NCBI RefSeq assembly: GCF_040802235.1
Contig: NC_133158.1
Coordinates: forward strand, 38,382,001 to 38,446,000
Reading direction: 5' to 3'
DNA from: Manis javanica
Taxonomy: Eukaryota; Chordata; Mammalia; Pholidota; Manidae
DNA length: 64,000 nt
The notes under the pieces are model-generated. The model made no database searches. It was not told the DNA's origin and saw only the letters and a program-made list of their open reading frames with translations. A program made the position numbers and the translations under genes. Below, piece by piece: positions 11,841 through 23,799 of the stretch (positions are counted from its first letter, which is position 1; the number at the start of each line of letters is the position of its first letter).

Positions 11841-11869
11841 GTCACCGTAGAAGTGACGATGTATGACCT

Positions 11870-12215
11870 TTGAAGCAGGGTCAGAGAACACTGTGGCTCT
11901 GCCTTGCTCTCTGGGGTCACCTGCTCTGGGGAAGTCAGCCACCATATTGGGAGGACACTCAAGTAGCCCTGCGGAGAGGCCTTGCGGGGAGAAATGAGGC
12001 CTCCAGCCAGCTGCTGTGTGAGTAAGCCTGCTCGGAAGCCCATCCCCAGCCCCAGTCAAGCTTCCCAGTGACTAAAGATGAGACATCTGAGCCAGTATCA
12101 CCAGCCTGAGCCCCTCATGAATTCCCGACCCTCAGAAACTGTGAGCTAATAGATGTTTACTACTGCTCTAAGCCACTATGTTTTGGGGTACCTTGTTACC
12201 CAGCAATAGAGAATG
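11870..12215 (+). mobile_element. MLT1-type LTR
   Basis: 'gaaactgtgagctaatagatg', 'taagccactatgttttggggt' and 'ttgttacccagcaatag' form the typical MLT1 3' end. Confidence 0.8.
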
Positions 12216-13400
12216 GCACTTCCTTGATGGCTTCCCAGGTCTTGTAGGACCAGGATCTGGATCTCGTGGTCTGGGAGACCCAGTGGGAGTCGCCCAGCCC
12301 CCTCTACAGTTTCGTATCCAGTTAAATGATCCCCCTCAGCACCCTCTGGCCACCCTAAGGCTCTCATGGACCCTTGACCAGGGTAAGCTTCTCTGAGAGG
12401 CAGGCATTGCCACGTGCAGTCCCCTTTGCCCCTTCACCCCACCCTGGCCAAGCCCCCCTCAGCCCACACCTTTCTGTCTGCTTTCTCTGGGGGCCTCTTG
12501 ACCCCTCATCCAGACCTCATGCTGTCCCAGAGAGGGCCCTTCCCTCCCATGTCACATCTGCCATTATTTAGGGGTCACCTTCCTTTACAGGACAGGGAAC
12601 TCCTTTAGGGGACACCTTCCTTTGCAGGAGACTCCCTGAGGACAGGCACACTAACCATGTCTTTTATTTCTTGTGTTTGATGCTCTGACCTCTAGGCCTT
12701 GCTGACCCTGGAGGGACTGACTCTCAGGGTTGGCCAGTCCCTAGAGAGAGTAAACTGGCCTAAGAGTGTGCTTTTCAAATGCAAACAAACCAGTCCGGAA
12801 CCCACAACCCCACCATCTCTGTCCCGCTCTCACCCTAGGGGCTACCAGCACCCCTGTCCCTATCACCCAGGGTCACATACCAGGCAACTCGGGACAGCCC
12901 TGTGCTCCAGAGCCTGACGTGATTGACACCAGCCAGCCCTCGGCCTGCTGACCCGACCTCACCTCTTCCTTCTGTGGGACCACAGCCCAGGCTCTGCCCA
13001 CAGCATCCCGGCTCCCTCTGCCTGCTGACTGACCTGGCACTTCCCCATGTGGCCCTGGGCGGTGTGCCCAGCCTCCTGTTTCCAGGGATCTGTGAGTAAC
13101 GAACTGTCTTTCCGGGGTATCCTCTCATCTGTTGGCCTCACAATCCCGGCATGATAATGAGACCAACATTTTAAAGGAACAGGAACCATGCCTGTCTCAT
13201 CATCCATCTCCGGGCCCCCAGCACCTGGTCAGTGACAATGACCGAGATGGCCCAGGCCTCTGCATGCCCACCCCGGGGGTCTAGGGCGCTGCTGAGGGAC
13301 TTTGGGTGTCTCTGGGATGGAGGGGACAGGGCGTGGTGATGAGTCACTCAGCGCCTGCCTGTACTTCCCAGGGTGGGGTGCAGATGCCTTCCTGGAGCCT
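12216..13400. other. Intergenic; weak L2 traces near 12540-12690
   Basis: A 'gaggacaggcacactaaccatgtc' stretch near 12640 recalls the L2 3' end. Nothing else is recognised. Confidence 0.35.
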
Positions 13401-13740
13401 GCATTCTAGACAGACGGTGAACAAAGAACAGTGCTGGGTGATCCTGTAAACAGGCCCAGGGGAGCTGGCATCAGAGCAGAAACCCGAGGGACATGACCAG
13501 TTGGCATGGGGTCACTAAGGCGAGAGAGCAGACAGGGCCCGTGTAGCCGTCCAAGCCCTGGACAGGGTGGTGTAATGAGGGAGCACATGGGGCAGTGCTG
13601 GAGAGGTGGCTGGGCTCCCGTGAGTCACAGAGGGACCTGGAATTCAGTATATGAGCAGTGGAAGTCACATGAAGGGCTAAGCAGGGGAATGGCGTGATGT
13701 GAGGTGATCTAGAGAGCTTGAAGGCTGGTATAGCCGAGCT
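13401..13740 (-). mobile_element. L2 relic
   Basis: G-rich antisense L2 3' sequence (13480-13740), including 'ggaagtcacatgaagggct'-like blocks. Confidence 0.5.
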
Positions 13741-14900
13741 AGGCTGGCGGCAGCTCACGGGGAGGTAGCCACGTTGGGCCTACAATGCTGGGGGGCGGAG
13801 AGAAGGCAGGGTACCTCCCAGGCTGTTGACTGGGACACCTGGGTGACAATTTTACACTGGGATGTTCGCTGACAAGTGGGGAGGGATTGGAGCTCACTGT
13901 GTGCGTGTGAAGTTTGCCTGCTAAAGACACACAGCTGGTGCCAAGCAGGCACCCACTGGGCATAGGTGTGGAGTTCAAGGGAGGGCCCAGGCTGCAGATT
14001 GGAATCGGGGGGTTATTTTCACATCACTGAGATTGGAAAGTGTCCTAAATTCGCCGTGGGTCAGAGGAGCTGGGATGTAGTCAGCTCTGCTGTGCACACA
14101 CATCAAATGTGCACACATCAGGGCTCCCTGAAAACCCCTGGGGGTGACAACACTCTGTGGCTCGGAGGGACTCAGCTGGGAAACCTCGTTAGGGTCAGAG
14201 CAACCCCCGTGGGTTGGATTAGGCCTGCAAAGAGGTCCCATGAACTGATTTCACTTTCTTTTTTTAATGTATACATATACACATGCACAATACATACTAG
14301 GAGCCTGTGTCTAAATAAATCTAAAAGAACTGTCTCATCATAAATGCAATTCTAAGGCTGAGCTATTTATTGTCAGGCAACATTGTTTTTTTCTTAGTGT
14401 CATATAAATAATACTCATCTTAAACTCAGTGAAATGCAGTGCGGAAGCATGAGGCTCCGGAGTGTCTGAGGACCAGCAGGGGGCAGGGGGACCTCACAGG
14501 GTCAGGGTCAGGAAGAAGAGCAGGGCAGGCGGGGAGTGGGGGCAGGCGGGGCGGCAGCACCTGGGGGCTGAGGGGACAAGAGGGCGTGGAGGTGACTGTC
14601 ACCTGTTTGCCACTTGGCTCTGTATTTAGCTGACTCCCCAATCAACATGGCAGAGGTCCCCTAAAGCTAGCTGTGGTGTGACTCAGTGACCCCTCTTCTA
14701 CCATATGGCAGAGAATCGCAGAGACACATGGAGCAATGCGCGGGCAGGCTGTTGGTGGCAGCTCGGATGGGAAAAGCCGAAGTAGCCCTCAGTAGATGTC
14801 TAGTGAAAGCTGCTACGTCATGCCATGGATAGCGCTGCAAACTTAAAAAGCACAGAGCATGGCTGTGTACAGACTGAAGCTCTCTCACACCTGTGGGGGA
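13741..14900. other. Intergenic, no recognised feature
   Basis: An A/T-rich tract at 14250-14420 is possibly LINE-derived. No gene is supported. Confidence 0.4.
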
Positions 14901-15260
14901 TGGTCGCACAGATCACGCCCACCGGCCTCAGCCTCAGGGCCCCGCATGGCCTGCTTGCTGAGGCCTCATCCCCTCCTCCACCCTCTGCCCCAGCCACGCA
15001 GTCCCCTTGGGTTTTGCTCCCCACCGTCCCCCACCGGTCCCTGCCCCAGGACCTTTACACAGCTACCTCCTGTGCCTGGATGTGCCTCCTCTGGCCTTTT
15101 GCAGTGGGCTCTGGCTCTCTCAACTGCTGCCCAAGGGGTCCTCTCAGACGCCCCAGTCAAAGACTCACACACACCAGGGTCCCGACACTCAGATCTGAGC
15201 CTCAGGAGGTGGGTTTGCCCACAGCTGTGCCTGCCATAGCCCCTGGTATCCAGTGAAAAT
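14901..15260 (+). mobile_element. L2 relic
   Basis: C-rich L2 3' sequence ('cagctacctcctgtgcctgg', then 'tgtgcctgccatagcccctgg'). Confidence 0.45.
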
Positions 15261-16165
15261 ATTCAACAGATTGGGAGAAACAAAGACGTGGAGGGTATGA
15301 CCGTTCCTTCCCAACCCTGGGGTGCAGGACAAGTCACACGTCTGCACTTCTTTGCTTGGATGCCCACCCTACCCTGCAGGCAACTCAACTCCAGTCGCTA
15401 AGCACCATCGGCCCCATACTGGATCCTGGGCCTAGTGGAGGGTGGGAGCGGCCGCGGAGTCCTGCGTGCTTGCTGCTGAAAGGCTGGTGATGCCAACATG
15501 CACAAGGGGAAGGGCAGGAGGCAGCGCAGGAGCGGCGCTTGGACGCCCTCCCCTCCCCTCCTTCCCTCTTCTCCCCTGCTCAGGGTACCTGGGCCTCCTC
15601 AACTCCCAACTTACTCTGGTAAGTATGGGGAAAGGAGTGACTACCCCCCTCCCACAGGCCCCCCATCACACATGAACATGTCATGCCAGCCTCCCTGTAC
15701 CTCCTACCAGTATCTGTGCGGTCCCAGCTGAGCACAGGAGCTGACATGGGCCCACCTTGGCTCTGGCCCTGGGTGGCAGGGACAGAGCGCTCAGGAGCAG
15801 AGCTGCTCCGGGGCCTGCAAGAGGCGGGGCTGAGCCCGCTGCAAGCCGCACAGGGGAGCCGGGACCTCTGACAGGGCCAAGCTGCAGGGGGCTTGCAGGG
15901 AAGGGAGGGCCCCGAGTTTGCAGTTTTTACTCTTCCACAGTAAAACAGAAAATAAAACTAAGAGCATATCTTATGTGCAGATAAAACCTCGAAACTAGTT
16001 TGTGGAGCCGCAGCCCCTGGAATTCATCCCTCCCTTGGGCCAGCATCTGCGTGTCCTTGGGGGCCGCCACTGCCCTCTCCCCTCCAGACTCCCCAGCGGC
16101 TCGTGACCCTGGGGACGGCCTGGCTCCCGTGCCTGCCCCGCTCTGTGTGCACAGATCTGCCCATG
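15261..16165. other. Intergenic, no recognised feature
   Basis: No supported gene or repeat. Confidence 0.4.
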
Positions 16166-16169
16166 TAAC

Positions 16170-17126
16170 ATGAAATTTGCCAATTTACCTTAAAATATTT
16201 TTACTGTGATAAAATATAGTATTTGAACCACTTTTAAGTATACAACATTAAAATGGCATTAATTACAGTCACAAAGTTGTGCAACTATCACACTCTTTAT
16301 TTCCAAAATTTTGATTCTTCCCAAATGGAAACTCTGTCCCTATTAAACACTCACCCCCCTGCCCCTCCCGCCAGCCCCCGGCAGCCCCTGCTCTACTCTC
16401 TGTTCGTAGAAATGTGACAACTCCAGGGACCTCACAGAACTGGCATCACGCAGTCTGTGTCCTTCTGTGACTGGCTCACTTCACTTAGCAGAACATCCCC
16501 AAGGCCCATCCATGCTGTAGCCTGTGTCAGAACCTCCTTCCTTTGTGAGGCTGAATCATATTCCAGTGTGTGATATGTCACATTTTCTTTATCCATTCAG
16601 CTGTTACTTAGACAGTTAGGTTGTTTCCACCTCTTGGCTATTGTGAATAATGCTGTGTGCAAATATCTCAGTCTCTGCTTTCAGTTATGTTCCATATATA
16701 CCCAGAGCTGGAATTTCTGGATCATATAATTCTATGTATAATTTTTTTGTGGAACTGCCATACCATTTTCCACTGTGGCTGCACCAATCAATTTCTGTTC
16801 CCTTTAGCAGTGCACAAGGGTTCCAATTTCTCTACATCCTGCCAACACTTGTTACTTTTGGGCTTTTTAAAATTATTATAGCCCTCCGAGTATTATGAAG
16901 TGATATCTCATTATGGTTTGATTTGCATCTCCCTAATGACTAATGATAATGAGCATCCTGTCCCTTCTTATTGGCCTTTTGTGTATCTTCTCTGGAGAAA
17001 TGCCTATTTGAATCCTTTGCCCACTTTTTAAGTTGGATTATTTGCTTCTCATTGAGTTTTTAGGAGTTCTCTATGTATTCTGGATATTCGTCTCTCGTCA
17101 GAGATTTCCTTACATGGTTGGCTCCC
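16170..17126 (-). mobile_element. Antisense L1 3' part
   Basis: The + strand reads the reverse of L1 ORF2 3' end, including 'ctggctcacttcacttagcagaac', 'tgtttccacctcttggctattg' and 'tttgcatctccctaatgac'. It stops abruptly where the LTR-like block begins. Confidence 0.85.
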
Positions 17127-17403
17127 TGTGGGTAAAATTGCAATATTTCCAGAATCTCTCACCTAGCTTTAGTGCACCTCCATATCAACAGGCATTTCCA
17201 AGGGGTGGAGAGTAGTAGTCCATCTCCTTATCAGTGGGTAATTACCTGGGCAAGCCTGGCTTATCTGAACCTGAGAGGTTGAGGGGGGATTCGCTTGCTT
17301 CTGCTGCAGCAGGAGAGAGATGCCAATGGCTGTTTTGTAAGCAATAAACAGGTTTTAAACTTTATTTCTCCCTTTGTCTGATTTCAGTTTCAGATAGGTA
17401 TTT
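17127..17403 (+). mobile_element. Candidate LTR (~277 bp)
   Basis: It starts TGTGGG (17127), has AATAAA near 17345, a T-rich U5-like tail and ends near ...TTTTGCCCCACT, roughly complementary termini. It sits exactly at the interruption of the antisense L1. I found no matched second LTR in the window. Confidence 0.45.
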
Positions 17404-18095
17404 TGCCCCACTATTTCCTCTCCCGAGAGTTACACTCCCAAAAGGGTGGGGAGAAAAGATCCTGTCTCTTTAAATCCCCTTTGATAAATGTGGTGGAGAA
17501 GTCCTCCAGCCCCTGGGGGTCAAAATAATGACTGGCCTCAGGGCTGACCCCTCAGCAACAGACACAACCCCGGGATTTGGGGAGGATGAGGTCCTTATTG
17601 CCCAAGCAGGCACCAGCAAGCCAGGCCAGGTAAGGCATGAACGGGACCTTCCGAGCGCAGCAAAGGGGACCAGCCCAGGAAGAGCATTGCAGGGTATTGC
17701 TCTCTAGCTTCTGTCACCTCCATGTCACTAGCCAAATCTGGCCAAACTCGCCCAGAGAAGCAGTCCTGCCTTTGTGCCGTCCGCCCTTTGGGAGGGCAGT
17801 GCACAGCCAGTCCAAGTGCATCCCATAAACAGGAACAAATGTTAGGGCCCTGGGGGAAGTGTGGGCTTTCCTGTGCTGGGCTAGAGGCTGGAGTCTAGAG
17901 GCTGGTAGCTGATCCACAAAATGCCAAAACCCACCCACATCTCCCAGCCTCTCCATCAAGTTCTGCCCTTGCACGTGTTTGACTAGCCTTCAGAGTTCCT
18001 ATTTCTGGATTCTGAGAATTCCGGCCAGCTCAGTAGTTGTGGCAGTGGAGACACCGATTCTTGGATCTTCCCGCTGTGCCATCTCTCAGGACGCC
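17404..18095. mobile_element. ERV-like internal block, contains a repeat shared with 36.5 kb
   Basis: The block between the candidate LTR and resumed L1 sequence contains 17626-17855, which is about 90% identical by eye to the reverse complement of 36505-36734. Family unknown; no intact retroviral reading frame is visible. Confidence 0.4.
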
Positions 18096-18099
18096 ACCC

Positions 18100-18465
18100 C
18101 ATTTCTAGATGTGTGTTCTTCCTTTGGATGCCTTGTAAATGGACTGCTTTCTTAACTTCTTTGTTGGATTGTTCATTGCTGGTGTGAGAAACACAAGTAA
18201 TTTTTGTGTCCTGCTATTGTACCCTGCGACTTTGCTGAATTCATTCATGAGCACCTGTAGTTTCTTGTGGATTCTTGGGGATTATCCATGTATAGGATCA
18301 TGTCTTCTATGAACAGAGGTAGCTTCACTTCCTCCTTTCCCATTTGGATGTCATTTTCCTCTCCTTGCCTCAGTGCCCTGGCTAGACGTCCAGCACAGTG
18401 TTGAGTAGCAGCGGTGAAAGTGGACATCCTGACCTTCGGAGAAAGCTTTCAGACTGAAAGAATTT
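18100..18465 (-). mobile_element. Antisense L1 ORF2 fragment
   Basis: 'tgctgaattcattcatgagcacc' and 'tagcttcacttcctcctttcc' are L1 ORF2 read backwards. It corresponds to a more 5' part of ORF2 than 16170-17126. Confidence 0.75.
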
Positions 18466-18479
18466 TGCTGAAGGCCTGT

Positions 18480-18870
18480 AATGTGCCAGGTTCTGTGGAG
18501 ATGCAGAACACAAGACAGGCAAATAGCCCTGACCTCATGGGGCTTACATTCTTCAGAGGAGAGACAGGTAAGTAGGGCAGGTGAGGCAGGTGGAAGGTGG
18601 GAAGTGCTAACAGGAAAAATAAGACAGGAAGAGTGATACAGGGGAAGTGGGGGGGGGGTGCTCCATGTTTTAAACTGGATGTTCAGGGAGGTCTTACTGA
18701 GAAAGTGACATTGGAATAAACTCCTGAAGGGAGTGAAGGAGGGAGCCACAGAGAAATCTAGGGAGAGCGCATTCCATTGTGGGGAAGTTGGAGTTCCTAT
18801 GGCCAGGATCCTCACTGAACTTAAACCACCTGATGATGTTACTGGCCTGTTGCTGGGCTGCTGCTTCCAC
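18480..18870 (-). mobile_element. L2 relic
   Basis: 'tgtgccaggttctgtggagatgcag' and 'catggggcttacattct' are antisense L2 3' end; the tract continues into 'actcctgaagggagtgaaggaggg'. Confidence 0.7.
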
Positions 18871-19955
18871 ACCTTTAGGCAATAAGCTATTACTGTGCTA
18901 TATAGAGAGCTCGGCCCAGTGCTCTGGGCGGAGGTAGAGACGCTAGTGCTCAACCTACCACCGGAGAACAAGCCGGGTAATAAACACTTTCACCCCAAGA
19001 ACGTTTTGCTGTCAATTCCTTTGGTCACACTGAATCCACAGCGAATTTGCCCGGGGCAGAAATCCACTGGCAAGACACCATGCAGAGGGGACAGCAGTGC
19101 TTGCCTTGCCCAGTGAGGCCAGAGCAGCGGGAAGGGTGAGAGTACAGAGGGAGGGCTGCCCCTGCTGTTTCCCCAGACTCTGAGCGTGCACCACCTCGGT
19201 GTCCCTGACCTCTGCACCCTCAGCCTGGCTCGGGCCCCACACAGGAGGTATAGCCTGCGTGGGCTCCTCACACTTGGGCACATGGCTGGGCTTGGCTTTG
19301 CAGCCCCCCAGGTGAAGGTAGGCTCACTTAAAACTGTGTTTGCTAAAATTGCCGAATTAAACTACTGCATCCAGCCTCTCCCTCCTGTCCTCCCATTCAG
19401 TGGTGACCAGGGGGAAGACCTGGCCATCTGTTCATTTACATGTCTCTCTGGACCCTACGCCCTTCTCTGACACTTCCAGCGTGGGGTCTGTATCCAGCAC
19501 AAGTGAGGCTCCTTCAGCAGGAATAAACTTTCCCAACATGGTCCTCTGATCCCTGTACCCACAGCCTGGCCTCTTCGGAAATATACCTGGCCCTTTTACT
19601 GAACATGCCCGCTCCTGGGGGGCCCAGGCAGGGCTCTGGCCTGGACATTAGGAGCCCCAGAGATGGAGGGACTGGCTGCAGGCCGGGTCTCCCCAAGCAG
19701 ACTCTGCAGTGGGGTGGTTTGCAGAGGGTCAGGGGCCAGAGCTCAGGGCAGGTCCTGCAATCCCCACCCCGCCAGCCCTGACTGGGAAGCCTTGGGGTCC
19801 TCTCTGGGCTCCCTGCCTGGACAAGCTCTCTATCGAGTGTCCTCTGTCCTCTTGCACAAGGTCTTCAGGAGGCTGTAGGAGAACCAGCCCCTGTGCCTGT
19901 GTTGTAGGGAATGGCGTTCAAGTCAAAAAAGTCACAATTTGGTTCACACTCGCCT
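18871..19955. other. Intergenic, no recognised feature
   Basis: No supported gene or repeat. Confidence 0.4.
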
Positions 19956-19959
19956 TCTG

Positions 19960-20345
19960 TCTCTTCCTCTAACGCTCCAAGCTCATCCACAGCTGCAGGC
20001 CTTTGCAGGGCCTCCCCATGGCCTAGAATGCCCTTCTCCCTCTTTCATCCTTCGGGGTTGGTGCTGACAAGTATCAAATGTCACTGTCCCTGAGGGGTAG
20101 GCCCTGACCACCTCTCCCGCTTAAGTGATTCCCCCACTCCACCGCCAGTTCAGAGCTTCCTGCTGGCTTCCTCTCTACCACTTCTTGGCTGTCATAAACA
20201 TAGACTTGTTGTTTGCTTTCCAATGTCTGCCTCCCTCACCACAATGGGGGACTCCGTTGTTGTTACTCATCCCTGAACCCCAGTACCCAGAGTGCATGCC
20301 TGCATACATCTGGCACTTGGTAAGGATTTGTGAGCTTAGAACAAA
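19960..20345 (+). mobile_element. L2 3' end
   Basis: 'gcaggcctttgcagggcctcc' through 'catctggcacttggtaaggatttg' follows the L2 3' end. Confidence 0.6.
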
Positions 20346-20499
20346 CTCCAAGCTCACTCCTCTGATGTCAGTACAGCTAAGTCTTTGCGCAGACCCCCAC
20401 CTGCCCCTCATTCTGAGCTGAGTCAGCATCCCCCTGCAGCTGGGCTTTGCACACTCGGGGACCTGCCTAGACCCTGGAGGTGGGGTCCTAGCAGTGACA

Positions 20500-20720
20500 G
20501 GGAGACACTAATAATGGTGATCTCAGTGGGCTGCCGCCATGGGCAACTTACAGTGTGCTGGGCACTGCACTGAGCTCCACACCTTACAGTAGCCCCAGGG
20601 AGCAGGGATTGCTCCCACCCTCCATGTGCAGCAGCTGAGGCTCACAGAGGGACACACTTGACCAGGCGTGTCTGACTCCAGTGGCCCTGCCCTCAGCCCT
20701 CTGGCCAGGGCTGGGATCCA
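20500..20720 (-). repeat. MIR relic
   Basis: 'cagcagctgaggctcacagagggacacactt' is the reverse of the MIR core. Confidence 0.6.
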
Positions 20721-21300
20721 CATGCTCTATCTGCACCTGGCCCAGACCCAGAGCTGAGCACCCTGAGCCCATCCTGGAGGGATCAGACTCTTCCTGGCTC
20801 TGACCTTAGTCCCTGCTCCTGCAGCTGGACCTAGGATGTTGGGCTTAGTGATCCTCCTGGCTTGAGCCCATGGCCAGTGCACCCCTACCCACACCGACTT
20901 CACTCACCTGCCTGGCTCAGTGCCCTTGCCCGGCCCAGTCTGCCAGTGCCCTGGGTCGGTGCACTTGGCTATGCCTGCCTGGCCTGGTTTCCTCCCAAAT
21001 GCAGACCCTCAATCCATACCAGGCCACTCAGCTCAGGGAGGCTTCCCGTTTGCATGTCACCTGCAAGGGAGGTGTTACACCCAATCTTGAGGCCCTCAAG
21101 GTACCCCCTATCTAACCAATCCCCCCATACCATAGGATGAATCAGTATAGTTTCTAAAGCTCTCAATTGTCCTGTGATAGTGTAATTAGATTTCACTGTT
21201 TGTGGCATGTGTGTTTAGAATTTGCTATCTGCAAACATTTCCAAGCTATCTTTTTCTGGGTAACCCCATTTAAGCCTTTATTTTTCAGTTTGCTCTGGAG
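20721..21300. other. Intergenic, no recognised feature
   Basis: No supported gene or repeat. Confidence 0.4.
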
Positions 21301-21329
21301 CAGAGGGAGTGAGAGAGAGCATGTGAACA

Positions 21330-21790
21330 CACATGTGCACAGTGGGGACACCTGTTGATTGTAGCACGGGTTTGGAAAGAAGCTAAATGCCCATGACCGG
21401 TGGATGGGTTAAATGAGGCATGACACACCCGCTCTGTGGGGTCACTATCCTGCTCAAAACACTGAGAGTATAAGGAACTCTGTGTATTGATAATGAGTGG
21501 TCTCCACAATATCTGGATTAATGGGAAAACCAAGGTGCGGGGAGCATGGTGCGTGTGTTTGTGTGAGACGGGACAGCTGCACCTACATGTATGTCCTTGT
21601 GCATGCTCAGAGCATGTTTGGGGAGCAAGCGTGCTGGAAGAATAGGGGATACGCTGGTGATCCTGGCCACCTCTGAGGAGGGGATACCAGGCGTCTGGGG
21701 ACAGGTGGGGCTTTTCATAAGGGGGGATGCTTAACACACTTCTGAATTTTGAACCATGGTACTACTTTAACTATTCAAAAATAAAGTAAG
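21330..21790 (+). mobile_element. Old L1 3' end
   Basis: 'gcccatgaccggtggatgggttaaatgaggcatg' style sequence followed by an A/T-rich end is old L1 3' material. Confidence 0.55.
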
Positions 21791-22043
21791 TTAAAATCTA
21801 AGGTGGTTGAGAATGGTATTGCCCATTCTGCCCACTGCAGCCCAAAAGGCCTAAGCCATGCCTCAGCGGCCTCCCTGCATGTCATCCAGTGGAGCACCTG
21901 GCAGCATGCGTGTGGCTCCTGAAGAGACAGGATGTGTCACACAAGGGCCTGGAGCGAGCTGTCTCTTCTTTGGGCTCAGCCCAGTAGCCAGGCCACGGGG
22001 AAGCTGAGAGCCCCATCTCCAGTGTGGCCCCTTCCTCAAGGCC

Positions 22044-22532
22044 TGTTATGGAGTGAATTGTGTCCCTCCACAAAATTAATGCTTCTTAATATTTGAAATC
22101 CTAACTCCTAGCACCTCAGAATGTGGCCCTGTTTGGAAATAGGGTCACTGCAGATGTAGCCAAGATAAATCATGCTGGAGTAGTGTGGGCACCTGGTCCA
22201 GGTCCAGTATGATACCTATCCTTCATGAAAACGGGAAGTTTAGAACAGACACGCACACTGACAGACTGTTATGTGAAGATGAAGGCAGAAATTGGAAGAT
22301 GCTTCTACAAGCCAAAGAATGCCCAAGATTGCCAGAAAACCGCTAGCAGAAAGAAGCTAGGAGAAGGGCTGGACAGATTCTCCCTTGGCACCCCAGAAGG
22401 AGCCATCTTTGCCAATGACACCTTGATCTCGGACTTCCAGCCCCAACAATTGTGAGACAGTAAATCTCTGTTGTTGAAGCCACCAGTCCATGGCGGCACT
22501 TTGTCACCACAGCCCTAGGAAATAAAACATAG
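22044..22532 (+). mobile_element. MLT1-type LTR
   Basis: It begins 'tgttatggagtgaattgtg', contains 'ggaaatagggtcactgcag' and ends 'caattgtgagacagtaaatctctgttg' then 'cagccctaggaaat', a near-full MaLR LTR. Confidence 0.85.
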
Positions 22533-22925
22533 GGTTTCTAGGGACTCTGGCAAACCTGTGATTTCTGCCTCATGGCCTGGTTTAGAATCACCTTAACCTT
22601 GATTAAGTCTAGAACACACTGTCCCAGGCTCCCAAGGCTGTCTTTGACTCAGGGAGCACCCATCCCAGCCCGGTACTTACTGTCAGGAGGCATGTCCTTG
22701 GAGACCATAGTAGACACAGTCTTGGACATCTGAGCAGAGGAATAGGGCTTTCTGCAAAACCTGATCTCTCCTAAAGGAGATTCCAACCTGGGGAGCAACA
22801 CAGTGCTTGAGCCAGATGGTCCCCAGTCCCCGGTCCCCCCAGCCCCTGGGTGGCTGAGAACAGCTGGCGTTTACTGCGCACTCACCATATGATCAGCCCC
22901 TCCCCCTTCCCCTCGCATCCTCTCT
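22533..22925. other. Intergenic, no recognised feature
   Basis: No supported gene or repeat. Confidence 0.4.
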
Positions 22926-22929
22926 TCCC

Positions 22930-23280
22930 TTTGACTTGGTTCTACTGCCCTGGTTAATCTTTCTGTTCTCAGAATATGCCACCAGTGGTCTGCCTCAGGG
23001 CCTTTGCATTTGCTTCCTCCACAGCCAAAACATGTTCTCCCACAGCCAGCCGAGGCGGGAAGGTCCTCTCTCTCAGAGTTGAGGTCAGGCGGCAGCTCTT
23101 GCGAGAAGCCTTCCCTAACAACCCTGGTCCAAAATGGTCTCTTTTTTCTCACTCCATATGACTTCACTTTATTTCTTCTCTGCAATCACCACTATATGAT
23201 TTATCATTTAAAAAACCTGTTTATTGCCCATTTCCACCCAGAATGTAAGCTTCAGGAGAGAAAGGATCTTTTCTGATTTG
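22930..23280 (+). mobile_element. L2 3' end
   Basis: 'tgcctcagggcctttgcatttgc', 'gagaagccttccctaac' and 'gaatgtaagcttcaggagag' in that order are diagnostic of L2. Confidence 0.8.
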
Positions 23281-23334
23281 CAGTGGACATGCTCATCAAA
23301 GCGCCATCCAGGAGCTTCTTAACCACCCACTGGT

Positions 23335-23410
23335 GAGCTTTAAGGAGAGATTCAGGATGGTGTCCGAAGTCACACAGCCAGGCAGTGCCATAGCTGGGAT
23401 TCCAGCCCAA
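23335..23410 (-). repeat. MIR relic
   Basis: 'agtcacacagccaggcagtgcc' is antisense MIR. Confidence 0.65.
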
Positions 23411-23755
23411 GATTCCCTGCCTCCAAAGTGTGCGTGCGCCCTTCCAGCCGCATTCCTGCGACAGCCCCCCGCGGAGAGGAATTGGTACCACAGAGGTGCG
23501 GGTTAGAAGGGCCCAGCCACCCAACAAAGGATGCCTGAAGCCAGAGGGACAGGGGACGGCTAGACGGCTGGGTGCGCGCTGACCCAAGCACAGTAACGAG
23601 GAAGGGGGGCTGGGGCCTTGCAAAGGGACCTGTCCAGGAGTCCGCCGGGGCCCAGCGCGCACCCCGACCCCGCGCGCACCCACCGGCCCGTCCCCGCGCT
23701 CGCTCCGAAGACTGCACCTCGGTTCCGGCTCCCGGCGCCCTGGCGTTCGCTTTCT

Positions 23756-23769
23756 GTCACCACGGCAAC
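23756..23769. promoter_or_regulatory. RFX X-box motif
   Basis: GTCACCACGGCAAC fits the bipartite X-box (GTNRCC, spacer, RGYAAC) with a good match in both halves. It lies inside the CpG island 22 bases from a full CRE. Confidence 0.65.
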
Positions 23770-23791
23770 CATTCTCTGGACGCCGGGGACG

Positions 23792-23799
23792 TGACGTCA
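23792..23799. promoter_or_regulatory. Full CRE palindrome
   Basis: TGACGTCA is the complete CREB/ATF site, within the CpG island next to the X-box. Confidence 0.65.

Noticed and set aside
11285-11866. 193-codon proline/serine-rich open frame
   Set aside because: It lies in L2-like sequence and is a composition artefact.
18351-18971. 206-codon open frame on the - strand
   Set aside because: It crosses antisense L1 into antisense L2, so it is not a gene.
22611-22625. AGAACACACTGTCCC, a GRE-like 15-mer
   Set aside because: A good motif match, but in ordinary intergenic DNA with no other regulatory sign; such matches occur by chance in 64 kb.
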